A stretch of DNA of 12,819 bases from Chloroflexota bacterium (GTDB lineage Bacteria; Chloroflexota; Anaerolineae; Ardenticatenales; Ardenticatenaceae): assembly GCA_003520455.1 (NCBI GenBank), contig DOUV01000579.1:1-12819 (forward strand), read 5' to 3'. Position 1 is the stretch's first letter; every line of letters starts with the position of its first letter. A model generated the notes under the pieces. It saw nothing but the letters and a program-made list of their open reading frames with translations, was not told the origin of the DNA and did not search any database. This document shows, piece by piece, positions 1 to 7,280 of this stretch. The translations under genes and the position numbers were made by a program.

Positions 1-515
1 TCGAAGATGAGCTCGTCGGGCTGGCCCGCCTTATACAATTTGCAGGGTGGCAGCCGCAGACCTTCACTATAGACGTCGTACCCTTCGATATCCCCTCGGT
101 GGCCACCCACATCGGAAACATGCGCGATGGTTCCCATGAAGGCCACCACCTTGCCCTGCCAGAAGACGGGCGTAATCACGACATAGTCGGGCAGATGGCC
201 GGCCGCCAACCAGGGATCGTTCGTGACGAGAACGTCACCTTCCTGAAGGGTGGTGACAGGGAACTTCTGAAGAAGAATCCTGGTCGTCCGCGGCAGGATG
301 ACGCAGAAGTCGGGCGGGCTGAAGCTCGACTGGCAGAGCGAAGAGCCATCTTGATCAACCAGGATACACGCAAAATCGCGGCTCTCGCCCACAATGGTCG
401 AGAAGGAGGTCCGCACCGTGGCGTTATCGATCTCATCCATGATAGCGATCAGCCGCTGCCACTGAATCTCAAGGGTAATCGGATCAATCGCCGTTTGAGG
501 TGAGGCCTGGGACAT
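1..515 (-). CDS. hyuB: HyuB-type hydantoinase/oxoprolinase B subunit, copy 1 (partial, N-terminal 171 residues)
   Basis: The minus strand from the ATG at 515-513 reads without a stop to the window edge. The translation carries the HyuB N-terminal pattern: DPITLEIQWQRL, then GESRDFACILVDQDG, TNDPW, GHLPDY and AHVSDVGGHRGD. HyuB proteins are the B subunit of ATP-dependent (N-methyl)hydantoinases and 5-oxoprolinase-like enzymes, which open cyclic amides or imides together with HyuA in the cytoplasm. The start is set by AGGAG at 527-523, seven bases upstream. By hand count it is about 80% identical, with no gaps, to the first 171 residues of the second hyuB copy at 3933-5621, and several stretches are nearly identical in DNA, so the two are recent paralogs. 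It is transcribed away from hyuA from the shared divergent promoter region. The C-terminal two thirds lie outside the window, so whether it is intact there is unknown. Confidence 0.93.
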   Translation of the reverse strand, partial: MSQASPQTAIDPITLEIQWQRLIAIMDEIDNATVRTSFSTIVGESRDFACILVDQDGSSLCQSSFSPPDFCVILPRTTRILLQKFPVTTLQEGDVLVTNDPWLAAGHLPDYVVITPVFWQGKVVAFMGTIAHVSDVGGHRGDIEGYDVYSEGLRLPPCKLYKAGQPDELIF

Positions 516-569
516 GGGACGGCTCCTAACGTGATCGTTGCGCTGGCGGCGCACAGCACGGGTCGCAAA

Positions 570-577
570 AGTTAACT
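570..577. promoter_or_regulatory. AGTTAACT palindrome, possible second operator half of the divergent region
   Basis: This 8-bp palindrome has the same GTTAAC core as the dyad at 645-663. It lies on the other side of the paired promoters, just upstream of the rightward -35. An 8-bp palindrome alone is weak evidence. The shared core and symmetrical placement are why it is listed. Confidence 0.3.
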
Positions 578-590
578 GATGACAGATGAC

Positions 591-619
591 TTGACAGAGG
601 GGTCGAAGTTTGATATGTT
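591..619 (+). promoter_or_regulatory. Sigma70-type promoter for the rightward hyuA operon
   Basis: A perfect -35 hexamer TTGACA (591-596) is followed after 17 bases by TATGTT (614-619). TG at 611-612 sits in the extended -10 position. The expected transcription start is near 626, which leaves a leader of about 160 bases before hyuA. The -10 overlaps that of the opposite promoter. The assignment rests on match to consensus and position only. Confidence 0.65.
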
Positions 620-645
620 CTATCACACTCCCGCATGATAGTCAA
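617..645 (-). promoter_or_regulatory. Sigma70-type promoter for leftward hyuB copy 1
   Basis: Read on the minus strand, TTGACT (645-640) is followed after 17 bases by TAGAAC (622-617), preceded by an extended -10 TG. The expected start is near 610, about 95 bases upstream of the hyuB copy 1 start codon. Its -10 shares three base pairs with the -10 of the rightward promoter, so two polymerases could not occupy both at once. The -10 matches consensus at only four of six positions. Confidence 0.5.
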
Positions 646-663
646 CTGTTAACGATTAACAGT
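645..663. promoter_or_regulatory. Perfect 8-3-8 inverted repeat, probable operator
   Basis: ACTGTTAA, a CGA spacer and TTAACAGT form a perfect dyad. It lies at about +20 to +38 of the rightward promoter and touches the -35 of the leftward promoter, so a bound repressor could block both. It is too AT-rich and too short-looped to look like a terminator, and no T tract follows. The regulator family cannot be named, and no regulator gene is in the window. Confidence 0.5.
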
Positions 664-785
664 CTGCTGGCGTCCCACCTTCGGCACACGAGTGGATGTT
701 CCACGGCCGGGGGCACGATGCGATTTTTTTCCTATATCTCGTTGAGCGGGACCCACATCTGCCCGTCTGCGTGAGGAGCGCGACA

Positions 786-2948
786 ATGAGTAAGAAGCGT
801 TTTCGTGAGAGGGCTTCCAAAAATGCACCCGACGGCCGTATGCCGGCCTACCGCTTCGGGATTGATATCGGCGGCACCTTCACCGATTTCGTCTTGATCG
901 ACTCGCACTCGGGACGCATCTTCAGTTATAAGACACTCACGACGCCGGGGCATCCCTCCCAGGCAGTCATGGAAGGGTGGCGCGCGCTCCTCCAGGAGGT
1001 GAACGCCGCGGGGAGCGCCATCGAGACCGCCATTCACGGCACCACGCTCATCACGAATGCTCTCATCGAACGCAAGGGGGCAGTGACGGCGCTGATCACT
1101 ACCAGGGGCTTCCGTGACATCCTTGAGATGGCCAAAGAGATGCGCTACGACATCTACGATCTCCTCATCACCCTCCCGGAGCCGTTGGTCCCACGCCCGC
1201 GTCGGTTGGAGGTCAGCGAGCGTTTGAGCGGACGGGGCGACATTCTGACCCCGCTTGATCCGGCCGACCTGGAGGCGTTGAAGCCCCAACTGGTGTGCGA
1301 TGGGGTCGAGGCGATCGCCGTCTGTTTTCTGCACTCCTTCACGAATCCGGTGCATGAGCAGCAGACCGGGGAATGGCTCAACGAGCATCTGCCGGAGGTG
1401 AGCGTATCGCTCTCCAGCGAGGTCGCACCCGAGATTCGGGAGTACGAGCGGATGTCCACCACCGTCTGTAATGCCTACGTGCAACCCCTCACGGAGCGCT
1501 ATTTGAAGCGCCTGCAGACTGACCTGCTGGAGGGTGGCTTCAAGCACCATCTCTACCTGATGCTCTCCAGCGGCGGGATCACCACGCTCGACACGGCGAT
1601 GCGCTTTCCTGTCCGTCTGGTCGAGTCGGGACCGGCGGCGGGGGCCCTGGCGGCGGTCTTCTACGGAGAACTGACCGGGGAACGCGACCTCGTCTCCTTC
1701 GACATGGGAGGCACGACGGCCAAGATGTGCCTCATCAAGAGCGGGCATCCCCAGATGGCCAGTACCTTCGAGATTGCCCGCGTGCATCGCTTCAAGCGCG
1801 GCAGCGGGTTGCCGGTTCGCGTGCCAACCATCGAGTTGATCGAGATCGGCGCCGGGGGAGGGAGTATCGCACAGGTCGACGAGCTTGGGTTGCTGAAGGT
1901 CGGGCCGGACTCTGCCGGCGCCGACCCGGGCCCGGCCTGTTACGGCCTGGGAGGAACCCGGCCGACGGTGACCGATGCCGACTTGCTCCTGGGATACCTG
2001 AATCCAGACTATTTCCTGGGCGGTCGCATGAAGCTGGATCGCGAGGCGGCTGAGCGGGCCGTGCGGACGGTCATCGCCGAGCCGATGGGACTGAGTGTGA
2101 CCGACGCCGCCCACGGTATCTACCAGGTGGTCAACGAGAGTATGATCTCAGCAACACGCGTCCATGTGGCCGAGCGGGGGGCCGATCCGCGTCGGTTGGA
2201 ACTGATGGCCTTCGGGGGGGCAGGACCAGTGCACGCCCACCAGATCGCCCGGGCGCTCAAGATGAAGGGGTATATCTGCCCTGCCAGTGCGGGGGTCACC
2301 TCGGCCCTGGGCTTTCTCACCGCGCCAGCCGCGTTCGAATTTGCGCGCACCTTCATCTCGCGCCTGACCCCGGAAACCCTGGCCGAGTTGGACGCCGTCT
2401 ACTTCGAGTTGGAAGCGGAGGGCCGGGCGACCCTGGCCGAAGCCGGCGTGCCCGAGGAAGAGATGCACTTCATCCGGCAAGCAGATTTGCGCCACGTGGG
2501 GCAGGGGCACGAGATCGTGGTGGCGCTGCCGTACGAACACCTGACAACAGTCGACCTGAATCACGAGTTGCGGCCACGTTTCTACGAGCGCTATGAGGAG
2601 ATCTACGGACACGCCCACCGGCACCTGGACCTCGAGATCACGACCTGCCGGCTGACAGCGAGCGGGCCGCGGCCACGGGTGGCGCTGCAAGAGGTAGCGT
2701 CCAGCGGCGAGCCGGCTGAGGTGGCCGTCAAGGGGCAACGCCCGGCCCACTTTGCCGAGTTGGGCGGTTTCATGGAGACCCCGATCTACGACCGCTACCG
2801 CTTGATGGCTGGTATGACGTTTGAAGGACCGGCTATTGTGGAGGAGCGCGACTCGACCGCCGTGATTGGTCCCGGGGCATCCGTCACCGTCGATCGCTTC
2901 GCCAATCTCATCGTGACGCTCACTGAGCCGCAAGCAAGGGAAGCGTGA
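786..2948 (+). CDS. hyuA: HyuA-type hydantoinase/oxoprolinase A subunit, ATP-dependent
   Basis: This 720-residue protein has the full HyuA layout. An N-terminal actin-like phosphate-binding motif reads GIDIGGTFTDF (about 25-35), followed by IHGTTLITNALIERKG. The second hallmark, DMGGTTAK, is at about 306-313. Then come GAGGGSIA, GPDSAGADPGPACYG (about 373-387) and AFGGAGPVHAHQIA. Length is usual for the family. HyuA proteins use ATP to activate a cyclic amide or imide (N-methylhydantoin, hydantoin, 5-oxoproline) for ring opening with HyuB. The ATG at 786 is chosen because GAGGAG (773-778) lies seven bases upstream. The in-frame ATG at 696 has no ribosome site, and ATG 840 starts just before the first motif without one. 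It is the first gene of the rightward operon, and its stop shares one base with the next start. The exact substrate cannot be read from sequence. Confidence 0.95.
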   Translation: MSKKRFRERASKNAPDGRMPAYRFGIDIGGTFTDFVLIDSHSGRIFSYKTLTTPGHPSQAVMEGWRALLQEVNAAGSAIETAIHGTTLITNALIERKGAVTALITTRGFRDILEMAKEMRYDIYDLLITLPEPLVPRPRRLEVSERLSGRGDILTPLDPADLEALKPQLVCDGVEAIAVCFLHSFTNPVHEQQTGEWLNEHLPEVSVSLSSEVAPEIREYERMSTTVCNAYVQPLTERYLKRLQTDLLEGGFKHHLYLMLSSGGITTLDTAMRFPVRLVESGPAAGALAAVFYGELTGERDLVSFDMGGTTAKMCLIKSGHPQMASTFEIARVHRFKRGSGLPVRVPTIELIEIGAGGGSIAQVDELGLLKVGPDSAGADPGPACYGLGGTRPTVTDADLLLGYLNPDYFLGGRMKLDREAAERAVRTVIAEPMGLSVTDAAHGIYQVVNESMISATRVHVAERGADPRRLELMAFGGAGPVHAHQIARALKMKGYICPASAGVTSALGFLTAPAAFEFARTFISRLTPETLAELDAVYFELEAEGRATLAEAGVPEEEMHFIRQADLRHVGQGHEIVVALPYEHLTTVDLNHELRPRFYERYEEIYGHAHRHLDLEITTCRLTASGPRPRVALQEVASSGEPAEVAVKGQRPAHFAELGGFMETPIYDRYRLMAGMTFEGPAIVEERDSTAVIGPGASVTVDRFANLIVTLTEPQAREA

Positions 2949-3925
2949 TGCTACAGATCGGCATCATTGGCGCGGGGGTGGTCGCAGCCCGTCACGCCGA
3001 TGCATACCGCCGCCACCCGCGGTGCGAGCTTGTCGCGATCGCCGAGCCAGACGCGCTGCGTGGTCAGGCTTTTGCCACAACCTACGGAGCCACCTGGTAC
3101 CTTGATTACCGAGACATGCTTTCGAACAGTCGACTGGACGCGGCCAGCATCTGCGTGCCCCATCACCTGCACCACCCCGTCGCGCTGGCCACAGCAGAGG
3201 CCGGTCTCCACATGCTGATGGAGAAGCCGATCAGCCTGACTCTGGCGGAAGCGGACCAGATGATTGCTGCCTGCCAGCGGTTCGGGGTGCGAATGATGCT
3301 TGGCTTCGTTCATCGTTTTCGCGGTGAGTTGCTGGAGGCGGAGCGCCTGATCGTTGCGGGTGCGATCGGCCGCCCCGCGACGGCCCAGGATAGTATCTGT
3401 ACCCTTGGCGGTAGCCATCCACCGGCGTGGGTCTGGGAGCAGGCACACGCGGGCGGTGGCGTCCTCATGTATGGCGGCATCCATAGTGTCGACCGCCTCC
3501 TCTGGCTCCTGCAGAGTAACGTGGTGGAAGTCTTTGCCTACCAGACCCGCTATGCCAGTCCTGGAAACGTCGAGAACGGCCTGGCAGCTGTTCTACGTTT
3601 TGGCGATGGCGTCATCGCGACCCTCTTCGAGAATTCCCCGCCGTACGGGAAGCCCGGCGGCTGGATCACTGAAATCTATGGAACCGAGGGCGCCATTCGG
3701 ATCAAAACCGGCGAATGGATCGAATTGACGACCGGCGAGCACCGTTACACCCAGAACTTTACTCGCTACGATCATTTTCGGCGCGAGATCGACGAGTTCG
3801 TGGCCTCGCTCCTGGAGGATCGCCCCCCCTCCGTCACGGCCGAGGATGGGCGCCGGGCGCTGGCAGTCGCTCGGGCCATCTATGACTCCGCGGCCAGCGG
3901 TCAGCCTCGATCAGTGGGAGAATAG
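2948..3925 (+). CDS. Gfo/Idh/MocA family oxidoreductase
   Basis: This 325-residue NAD(P)-dependent dehydrogenase has an N-terminal Rossmann fold starting IGIIGAGVVAARH (about 4-16), the family lysine in MEKP (92-94) and a C-terminal domain with GGGVLMYGGIHSVD (169-182). Members usually oxidise or epimerise sugars, inositols or related polyols, and some act on other cyclic substrates. In the GGG...H..D motif the usual Asp after the glycines is a Tyr (Y175), while H179 and D182 remain, so substrate preference may be unusual. ATG 2948 is preferred over GTG 2945 because AAGGGA (2936-2941) then sits six bases away. It overlaps the hyuA stop by one base (TGATG) and lies between hyuA and hyuB, which are normally adjacent. 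That implies co-translation and a role in the same pathway. Confidence 0.9.
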   Translation: MLQIGIIGAGVVAARHADAYRRHPRCELVAIAEPDALRGQAFATTYGATWYLDYRDMLSNSRLDAASICVPHHLHHPVALATAEAGLHMLMEKPISLTLAEADQMIAACQRFGVRMMLGFVHRFRGELLEAERLIVAGAIGRPATAQDSICTLGGSHPPAWVWEQAHAGGGVLMYGGIHSVDRLLWLLQSNVVEVFAYQTRYASPGNVENGLAAVLRFGDGVIATLFENSPPYGKPGGWITEIYGTEGAIRIKTGEWIELTTGEHRYTQNFTRYDHFRREIDEFVASLLEDRPPSVTAEDGRRALAVARAIYDSAASGQPRSVGE

Positions 3926-3932
3926 TCGCATC

Positions 3933-5621
3933 ATGAGGAACGTCCAGGTTCGTGCCAACATTGACCCGATCAGTCTCGAGATTCAGTGGCAGCGCCTGAT
4001 CGCCATTATGGATGAGGTCGACAACGCCACGGTGCGGACCTCCTTCTCGACCATCGTAGGCGAGAGCCGCGATTTTGCCTGCATTCTGGTCGATCAAGAT
4101 GGCTCTTCGCTCTGCCAGTCGCGCTTCAGCCCGCCGAACTTCTGCGTCGTCTTGCCGCGGACCACCAGAGTGCTGCTCGAGGCCTACCCCCTGGAGACCC
4201 TCCAGGATGGCGATGTCCTCTGCACCAATGACGCCTGGATCGGCACGGGCCATCTGCCGGACTACATCGTCGTGACGCCAGTGTTCTGGCAGGGCAAGCC
4301 GGTCGCGTTCATGGGGACGGTCGCACATGTCTCCGACGTTGGCGGGCACCGGGGCGATCTCGAAGCCTACGACGTTTTTACCGAAGGCATCCGTATGCCA
4401 CCCTGCAAACTGTATAAGGCGGGTCAGCCCGACGAGCTCATCTTCGAGATCATCGGCAACAATTGCCGCGTCCCGGAGATGGTGTTGGGGGACCTGCGCG
4501 CCATCGTCGGCACCCACCAGGTCGGCGCCCGCCGGCTGCGCGAGTTCCTGGCCGACTACCAGTTGGCCGACCTGGTCGCTCTCTCCAACGAGATCCACAC
4601 CCGCTCCGAAGCCCTGATGCGCGAGCGCATCGCCGCCCTGCCCGACGGCGTCTACGCGTTTGGACTCGATATCGACGGCTACATTGAGATCGTCCACCTG
4701 CACGCCACCGTCGCGGTCCGCGGCACCGACATCTACGTCGACTATACCGGCACCTCCCCCCAGACCCGCAAGGGCGCCATCAACTGCGTCTATAATACCA
4801 CCTATGCCTCGACGATCTATCCCTTTAAGTGTGCCCTGGTGCCGACCGTGCCGAACAACGAGGGGCTCTTCCGCCCGATTCACGTCACCGCCCCGGAAGG
4901 GTGCATCCTGAATACAACCTACCCCCACCCGGTTCAGGCACGGGCGAAAGTCACCAACAACATCAACCAGGTACTCTTTGGCGCCGTCTGGCCGATCCTG
5001 GGCGAGCACGCCCAGGCCGGCAGCGGCTCCATCTGGCCCTTCAGTGTCAGCGGGACCGAGGCGGGCTACGGCACCTTCTCGGTCCACATCCTGCCCCACG
5101 GCGGCCGCGGCGCGATGCGCGACCTGGACGGGCTGGTTCCCATCGCCTTCCCCCACAACAGCTCCGTCACCCCCACCGAAGTCATGGAGACCCAGGCCCC
5201 GATCTTGATGCTCAAGAAAGAATTGCTGGCCGATTCGGCCGGGCCGGGCCGGCGCCGGGGTGGCGTCGGCCAGGTCATGACCTTCCGCAACATTGGCCCG
5301 GCCCCCATGACTGCCTCGATCCGCCCGGACAAGATCTTCTGCGCACCGCCGGGGTTGAACGGGGGCCAGCCGGGGCGGACCGGCGTCGTGCGCTTGAATG
5401 GGGAATCGATCACTCGTTTCCCGCCGATCGAGTTCAATCCCGGCGATGAAATCGAGATGCGTATGCCGGGTGGGGCCGGGTTCGGCCCGATCACGGAGCG
5501 CGAACCCGAGCGCATCCTGAGGGATCTCGAGATGGGCTACATCACGCCTCGCGGGGCGCGGGAGGACTATGGCCTGGATATGCCCCCCCGCTTGGATGCA
5601 GAAAGGACGTCATGTGATTGA
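3933..5621 (+). CDS. hyuB: HyuB-type hydantoinase/oxoprolinase B subunit, copy 2 (complete)
   Basis: This complete 562-residue HyuB has NIDPISLEIQWQRL at the start, GESRDFACILVDQDG (about 43-57), GHLPDY (about 106-111), VAHVSDVGGHRGD (about 130-142), a central IYPFKCALVPTVPNNEG block, RRGGVGQVMTFRN and the family's glycine-rich C-terminal signature PGGAGFG (512-518). It is expected to pair with the HyuA upstream. ATG 3933 is chosen because homology to copy 1 begins there, residue for residue. GTGGGAG (3914-3920) is a rather distant ribosome site (12 bases), and translational coupling to the gene ending eight bases earlier may help. The frame stays open back to 3846, but that extension lies inside the oxidoreductase gene. 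Its stop overlaps the start of the next gene by eight bases. Confidence 0.95.
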   Translation: MRNVQVRANIDPISLEIQWQRLIAIMDEVDNATVRTSFSTIVGESRDFACILVDQDGSSLCQSRFSPPNFCVVLPRTTRVLLEAYPLETLQDGDVLCTNDAWIGTGHLPDYIVVTPVFWQGKPVAFMGTVAHVSDVGGHRGDLEAYDVFTEGIRMPPCKLYKAGQPDELIFEIIGNNCRVPEMVLGDLRAIVGTHQVGARRLREFLADYQLADLVALSNEIHTRSEALMRERIAALPDGVYAFGLDIDGYIEIVHLHATVAVRGTDIYVDYTGTSPQTRKGAINCVYNTTYASTIYPFKCALVPTVPNNEGLFRPIHVTAPEGCILNTTYPHPVQARAKVTNNINQVLFGAVWPILGEHAQAGSGSIWPFSVSGTEAGYGTFSVHILPHGGRGAMRDLDGLVPIAFPHNSSVTPTEVMETQAPILMLKKELLADSAGPGRRRGGVGQVMTFRNIGPAPMTASIRPDKIFCAPPGLNGGQPGRTGVVRLNGESITRFPPIEFNPGDEIEMRMPGGAGFGPITEREPERILRDLEMGYITPRGAREDYGLDMPPRLDAERTSCD

Positions 5622-7020
5622 TGTTGCGATAGTCAATGGCTCCCTGCTCAACCCGTCGCCAGAGGGCCACGATCTGCGACGCCGCCAGGCCACGCTGGCG
5701 ATCCACGAGGGGCGTATCCAGGCGGTACTCGACCCGGCCGAGACAGTCGATGCAGCCCAGGTGTTGGACGCCGAAGGGATGCTTGTGCTGCCCGGGGCCA
5801 TCGATGTCCACTTTCATTGCCGGGCCCCAGCATTTCCAAGGCGGGGCGATTTCGCGACTGAGACTCGGGCCGCGGCGGCCGGAGGTGTGACCACAGTCTT
5901 TGAGATGCCCATTTCCAAGCCGGGTGTCTCGACTGCCCACATCTGGGAATCCAGAGCCGCGCTCGTCAGGCGGCAAGCCTTCGTCAACGTCGGGCTGTAC
6001 GGGTCTCCCGGACTCTTGCTGTCTGAGGAGATCGAGGCCATGGCGGCGGCCGGCGCGATCGGCTTCAAGCTCTTTCTGACTCGGGCGCCGGAGGGGCGCG
6101 AGGACGAGTTTGACGGCTTAGTCGCCACGGACCTGGCCTCGGTTGTCGCGGCCCTGGAGTTGGTCCGCTCCACGGGCCTGCCCTGCGTGTTTCATGCAGA
6201 AGAGCAGAGCCTGGTGGATCTGTACTCTACGCGAGCCCTGACCAGTCCGGGACCGGATTTCCGGCGTCATGGCCGGTCCAGGCCGGCGATTGTAGAGGCG
6301 ACGGCAGTGGCTGCACTGATCGCCATTGCCCAACAACTGGATACCCATATTCACATCGCCCACGTGAGCGCCAAGGCGACGGTCGATCTGTTGCGCTACG
6401 CCCGCGCGGTGGGCGCGCCGGTCACGGCCGAGACCTGCCCGCATTACTTGTTCTTCACCGAGGACATCCTTGAAGAGATCGGCCCCTACGGCAAGATTAA
6501 TCCTCCATTGCGAGCCGCTGAAGACCGAGATGCCTTGTGGGGCGCCCTCCTGGAGGGTATCCTGGCGGTGATTGCTTCGGACCATTCGCCCTTCACGGCG
6601 GAAGAGAAAGAGGCAACCTGGGGACACATCCTGGATGCGCCCCCGGGTCACCCCGGCGTGGAAGGTTTGGTGCCACTGGTCTTGACAGAGGCGTTGCGCG
6701 GCCGGTTCAGTCTCGAGCGTGCGGTACAGTTTATCAGCACCGGGCCGGCCCAATTGTTCAACTTGTACCCGCGGAAGGGAACGCTTCAGCCGGGGGCCGA
6801 TGCCGATATCACAATCTATGACCCCAGACCGGCCAGGCAAATCAAGCGCGCCGAGTGGTTGAGCCGGGCGGCCGCTTGCAATCGACTCTACGATGGGATG
6901 ACCATCCAGGGCGAGGTATATGCCACGTTGCTGGGCGGCAAGCTCATCTATCATGGCGGGCGCGTGCTGGGTAGACCGGGTGACGGCAAGATCGTGCGCC
7001 CACTGAGTTGGGCCCCGTGA
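5614..7020 (+). CDS. Cyclic amidohydrolase (dihydropyrimidinase/allantoinase/hydantoinase family)
   Basis: This 468-residue metal-dependent TIM-barrel hydrolase shows the binuclear-zinc set of its family: GAIDVHFH (H66, H68), the candidate carboxylated lysine in GFKLFLT (K152), H194 in VFHAEE, H250 in IHIAHVS, AETCPHYLFF, KINPPLR and the catalytic aspartate in ASDHSPF (D323). The KINPPLR and SDHSP wording is closest to allantoinases and dihydroorotase-like enzymes, which open cyclic ureides. A C-terminal KGTLQPGADADITIYDP closes the small beta domain. GTG 5614 is preferred because AAAGGA (5602-5607) lies six bases upstream and the N-terminal beta strand begins at once. It overlaps the hyuB stop by eight bases, so it is the last gene of the operon. 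Together with HyuAB the operon carries both an ATP-dependent and a hydrolytic ring-opening enzyme. The substrate is unknown. Confidence 0.92.
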   Translation: MIDVAIVNGSLLNPSPEGHDLRRRQATLAIHEGRIQAVLDPAETVDAAQVLDAEGMLVLPGAIDVHFHCRAPAFPRRGDFATETRAAAAGGVTTVFEMPISKPGVSTAHIWESRAALVRRQAFVNVGLYGSPGLLLSEEIEAMAAAGAIGFKLFLTRAPEGREDEFDGLVATDLASVVAALELVRSTGLPCVFHAEEQSLVDLYSTRALTSPGPDFRRHGRSRPAIVEATAVAALIAIAQQLDTHIHIAHVSAKATVDLLRYARAVGAPVTAETCPHYLFFTEDILEEIGPYGKINPPLRAAEDRDALWGALLEGILAVIASDHSPFTAEEKEATWGHILDAPPGHPGVEGLVPLVLTEALRGRFSLERAVQFISTGPAQLFNLYPRKGTLQPGADADITIYDPRPARQIKRAEWLSRAAACNRLYDGMTIQGEVYATLLGGKLIYHGGRVLGRPGDGKIVRPLSWAP

Positions 7021-7094
7021 TGGCGGCCCGGCCTTTCTTTCCGCCGACAGTCGGCCCCAGAAGATCTTTGAACCCATTCACCCCTGTGTGATGA

Positions 7095-7130
7095 AACCGG
7101 ACTACCTGGTCTTCGAAGACCTATCCGGTT
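7095..7130. repeat. Hairpin-forming inverted repeat after the hydantoinase operon
   Basis: AACCGGA (7095-7101) pairs with TCCGGTT (7124-7130). Inside it lies a perfect 14-bp palindrome, GGTCTTCGAAGACC (7108-7121), with an asymmetric internal loop of six and two bases. It lies 75 bases after the stop at 7020, so it may end the first operon's transcript. There is no T tract, so a protein-binding site is also possible. Confidence 0.5.
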
Positions 7131-7166
7131 CTCTTGGCCCTATAACCCTTTCGCCTCTCTGGAATT

Positions 7167-7190
7167 CCAGTCCCATGGCATGGGTACTGG
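7167..7190. repeat. Second dyad in the same gap, upstream of the deacylase gene
   Basis: CCAGT-CCCATG and CATGGG-T-ACTGG form an 11-bp stem around a single central G, with one bulged base. It lies about 90 bases before the start codon at 7281 and 36 bases after the preceding hairpin. It could be an operator for the second transcription unit or part of its leader. I see no convincing -35/-10 pair in this gap; TATAAC at 7141-7146 has no -35 partner. Confidence 0.4.
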
Positions 7191-7280
7191 GAAGCAGGCG
7201 TTGTCTGCGACCGATGGCGTCTGGACCTGGGGCGGCGCAGGGGGTGATGAACTGTCCGCACCTGGAAGGAGGTTCCTGCG

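Noticed and set aside
696..785. N-terminal extension of hyuA from ATG 696
   Set aside because: There is no Shine-Dalgarno site and no family similarity, while ATG 786 has GAGGAG at ideal spacing.
732..2114. Long open frame of 460 codons on the minus strand opposite hyuA
   Set aside because: The opposite strand encodes a full HyuA with all motifs. The minus-strand protein shows no family pattern and is typical of antisense openness in GC-rich genes.
3834..5156. Minus-strand open frame of 440 codons opposite hyuB copy 2, with a similar frame opposite copy 1 on the plus strand (99-503)
   Set aside because: The two antisense frames resemble each other only because the two hyuB genes are paralogs. 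No ribosome site or protein motif supports them.
6118..7077. Minus-strand open frame of 319 codons opposite the cyclic amidohydrolase
   Set aside because: It lies antisense to a gene with complete catalytic motifs and has no recognisable domain.
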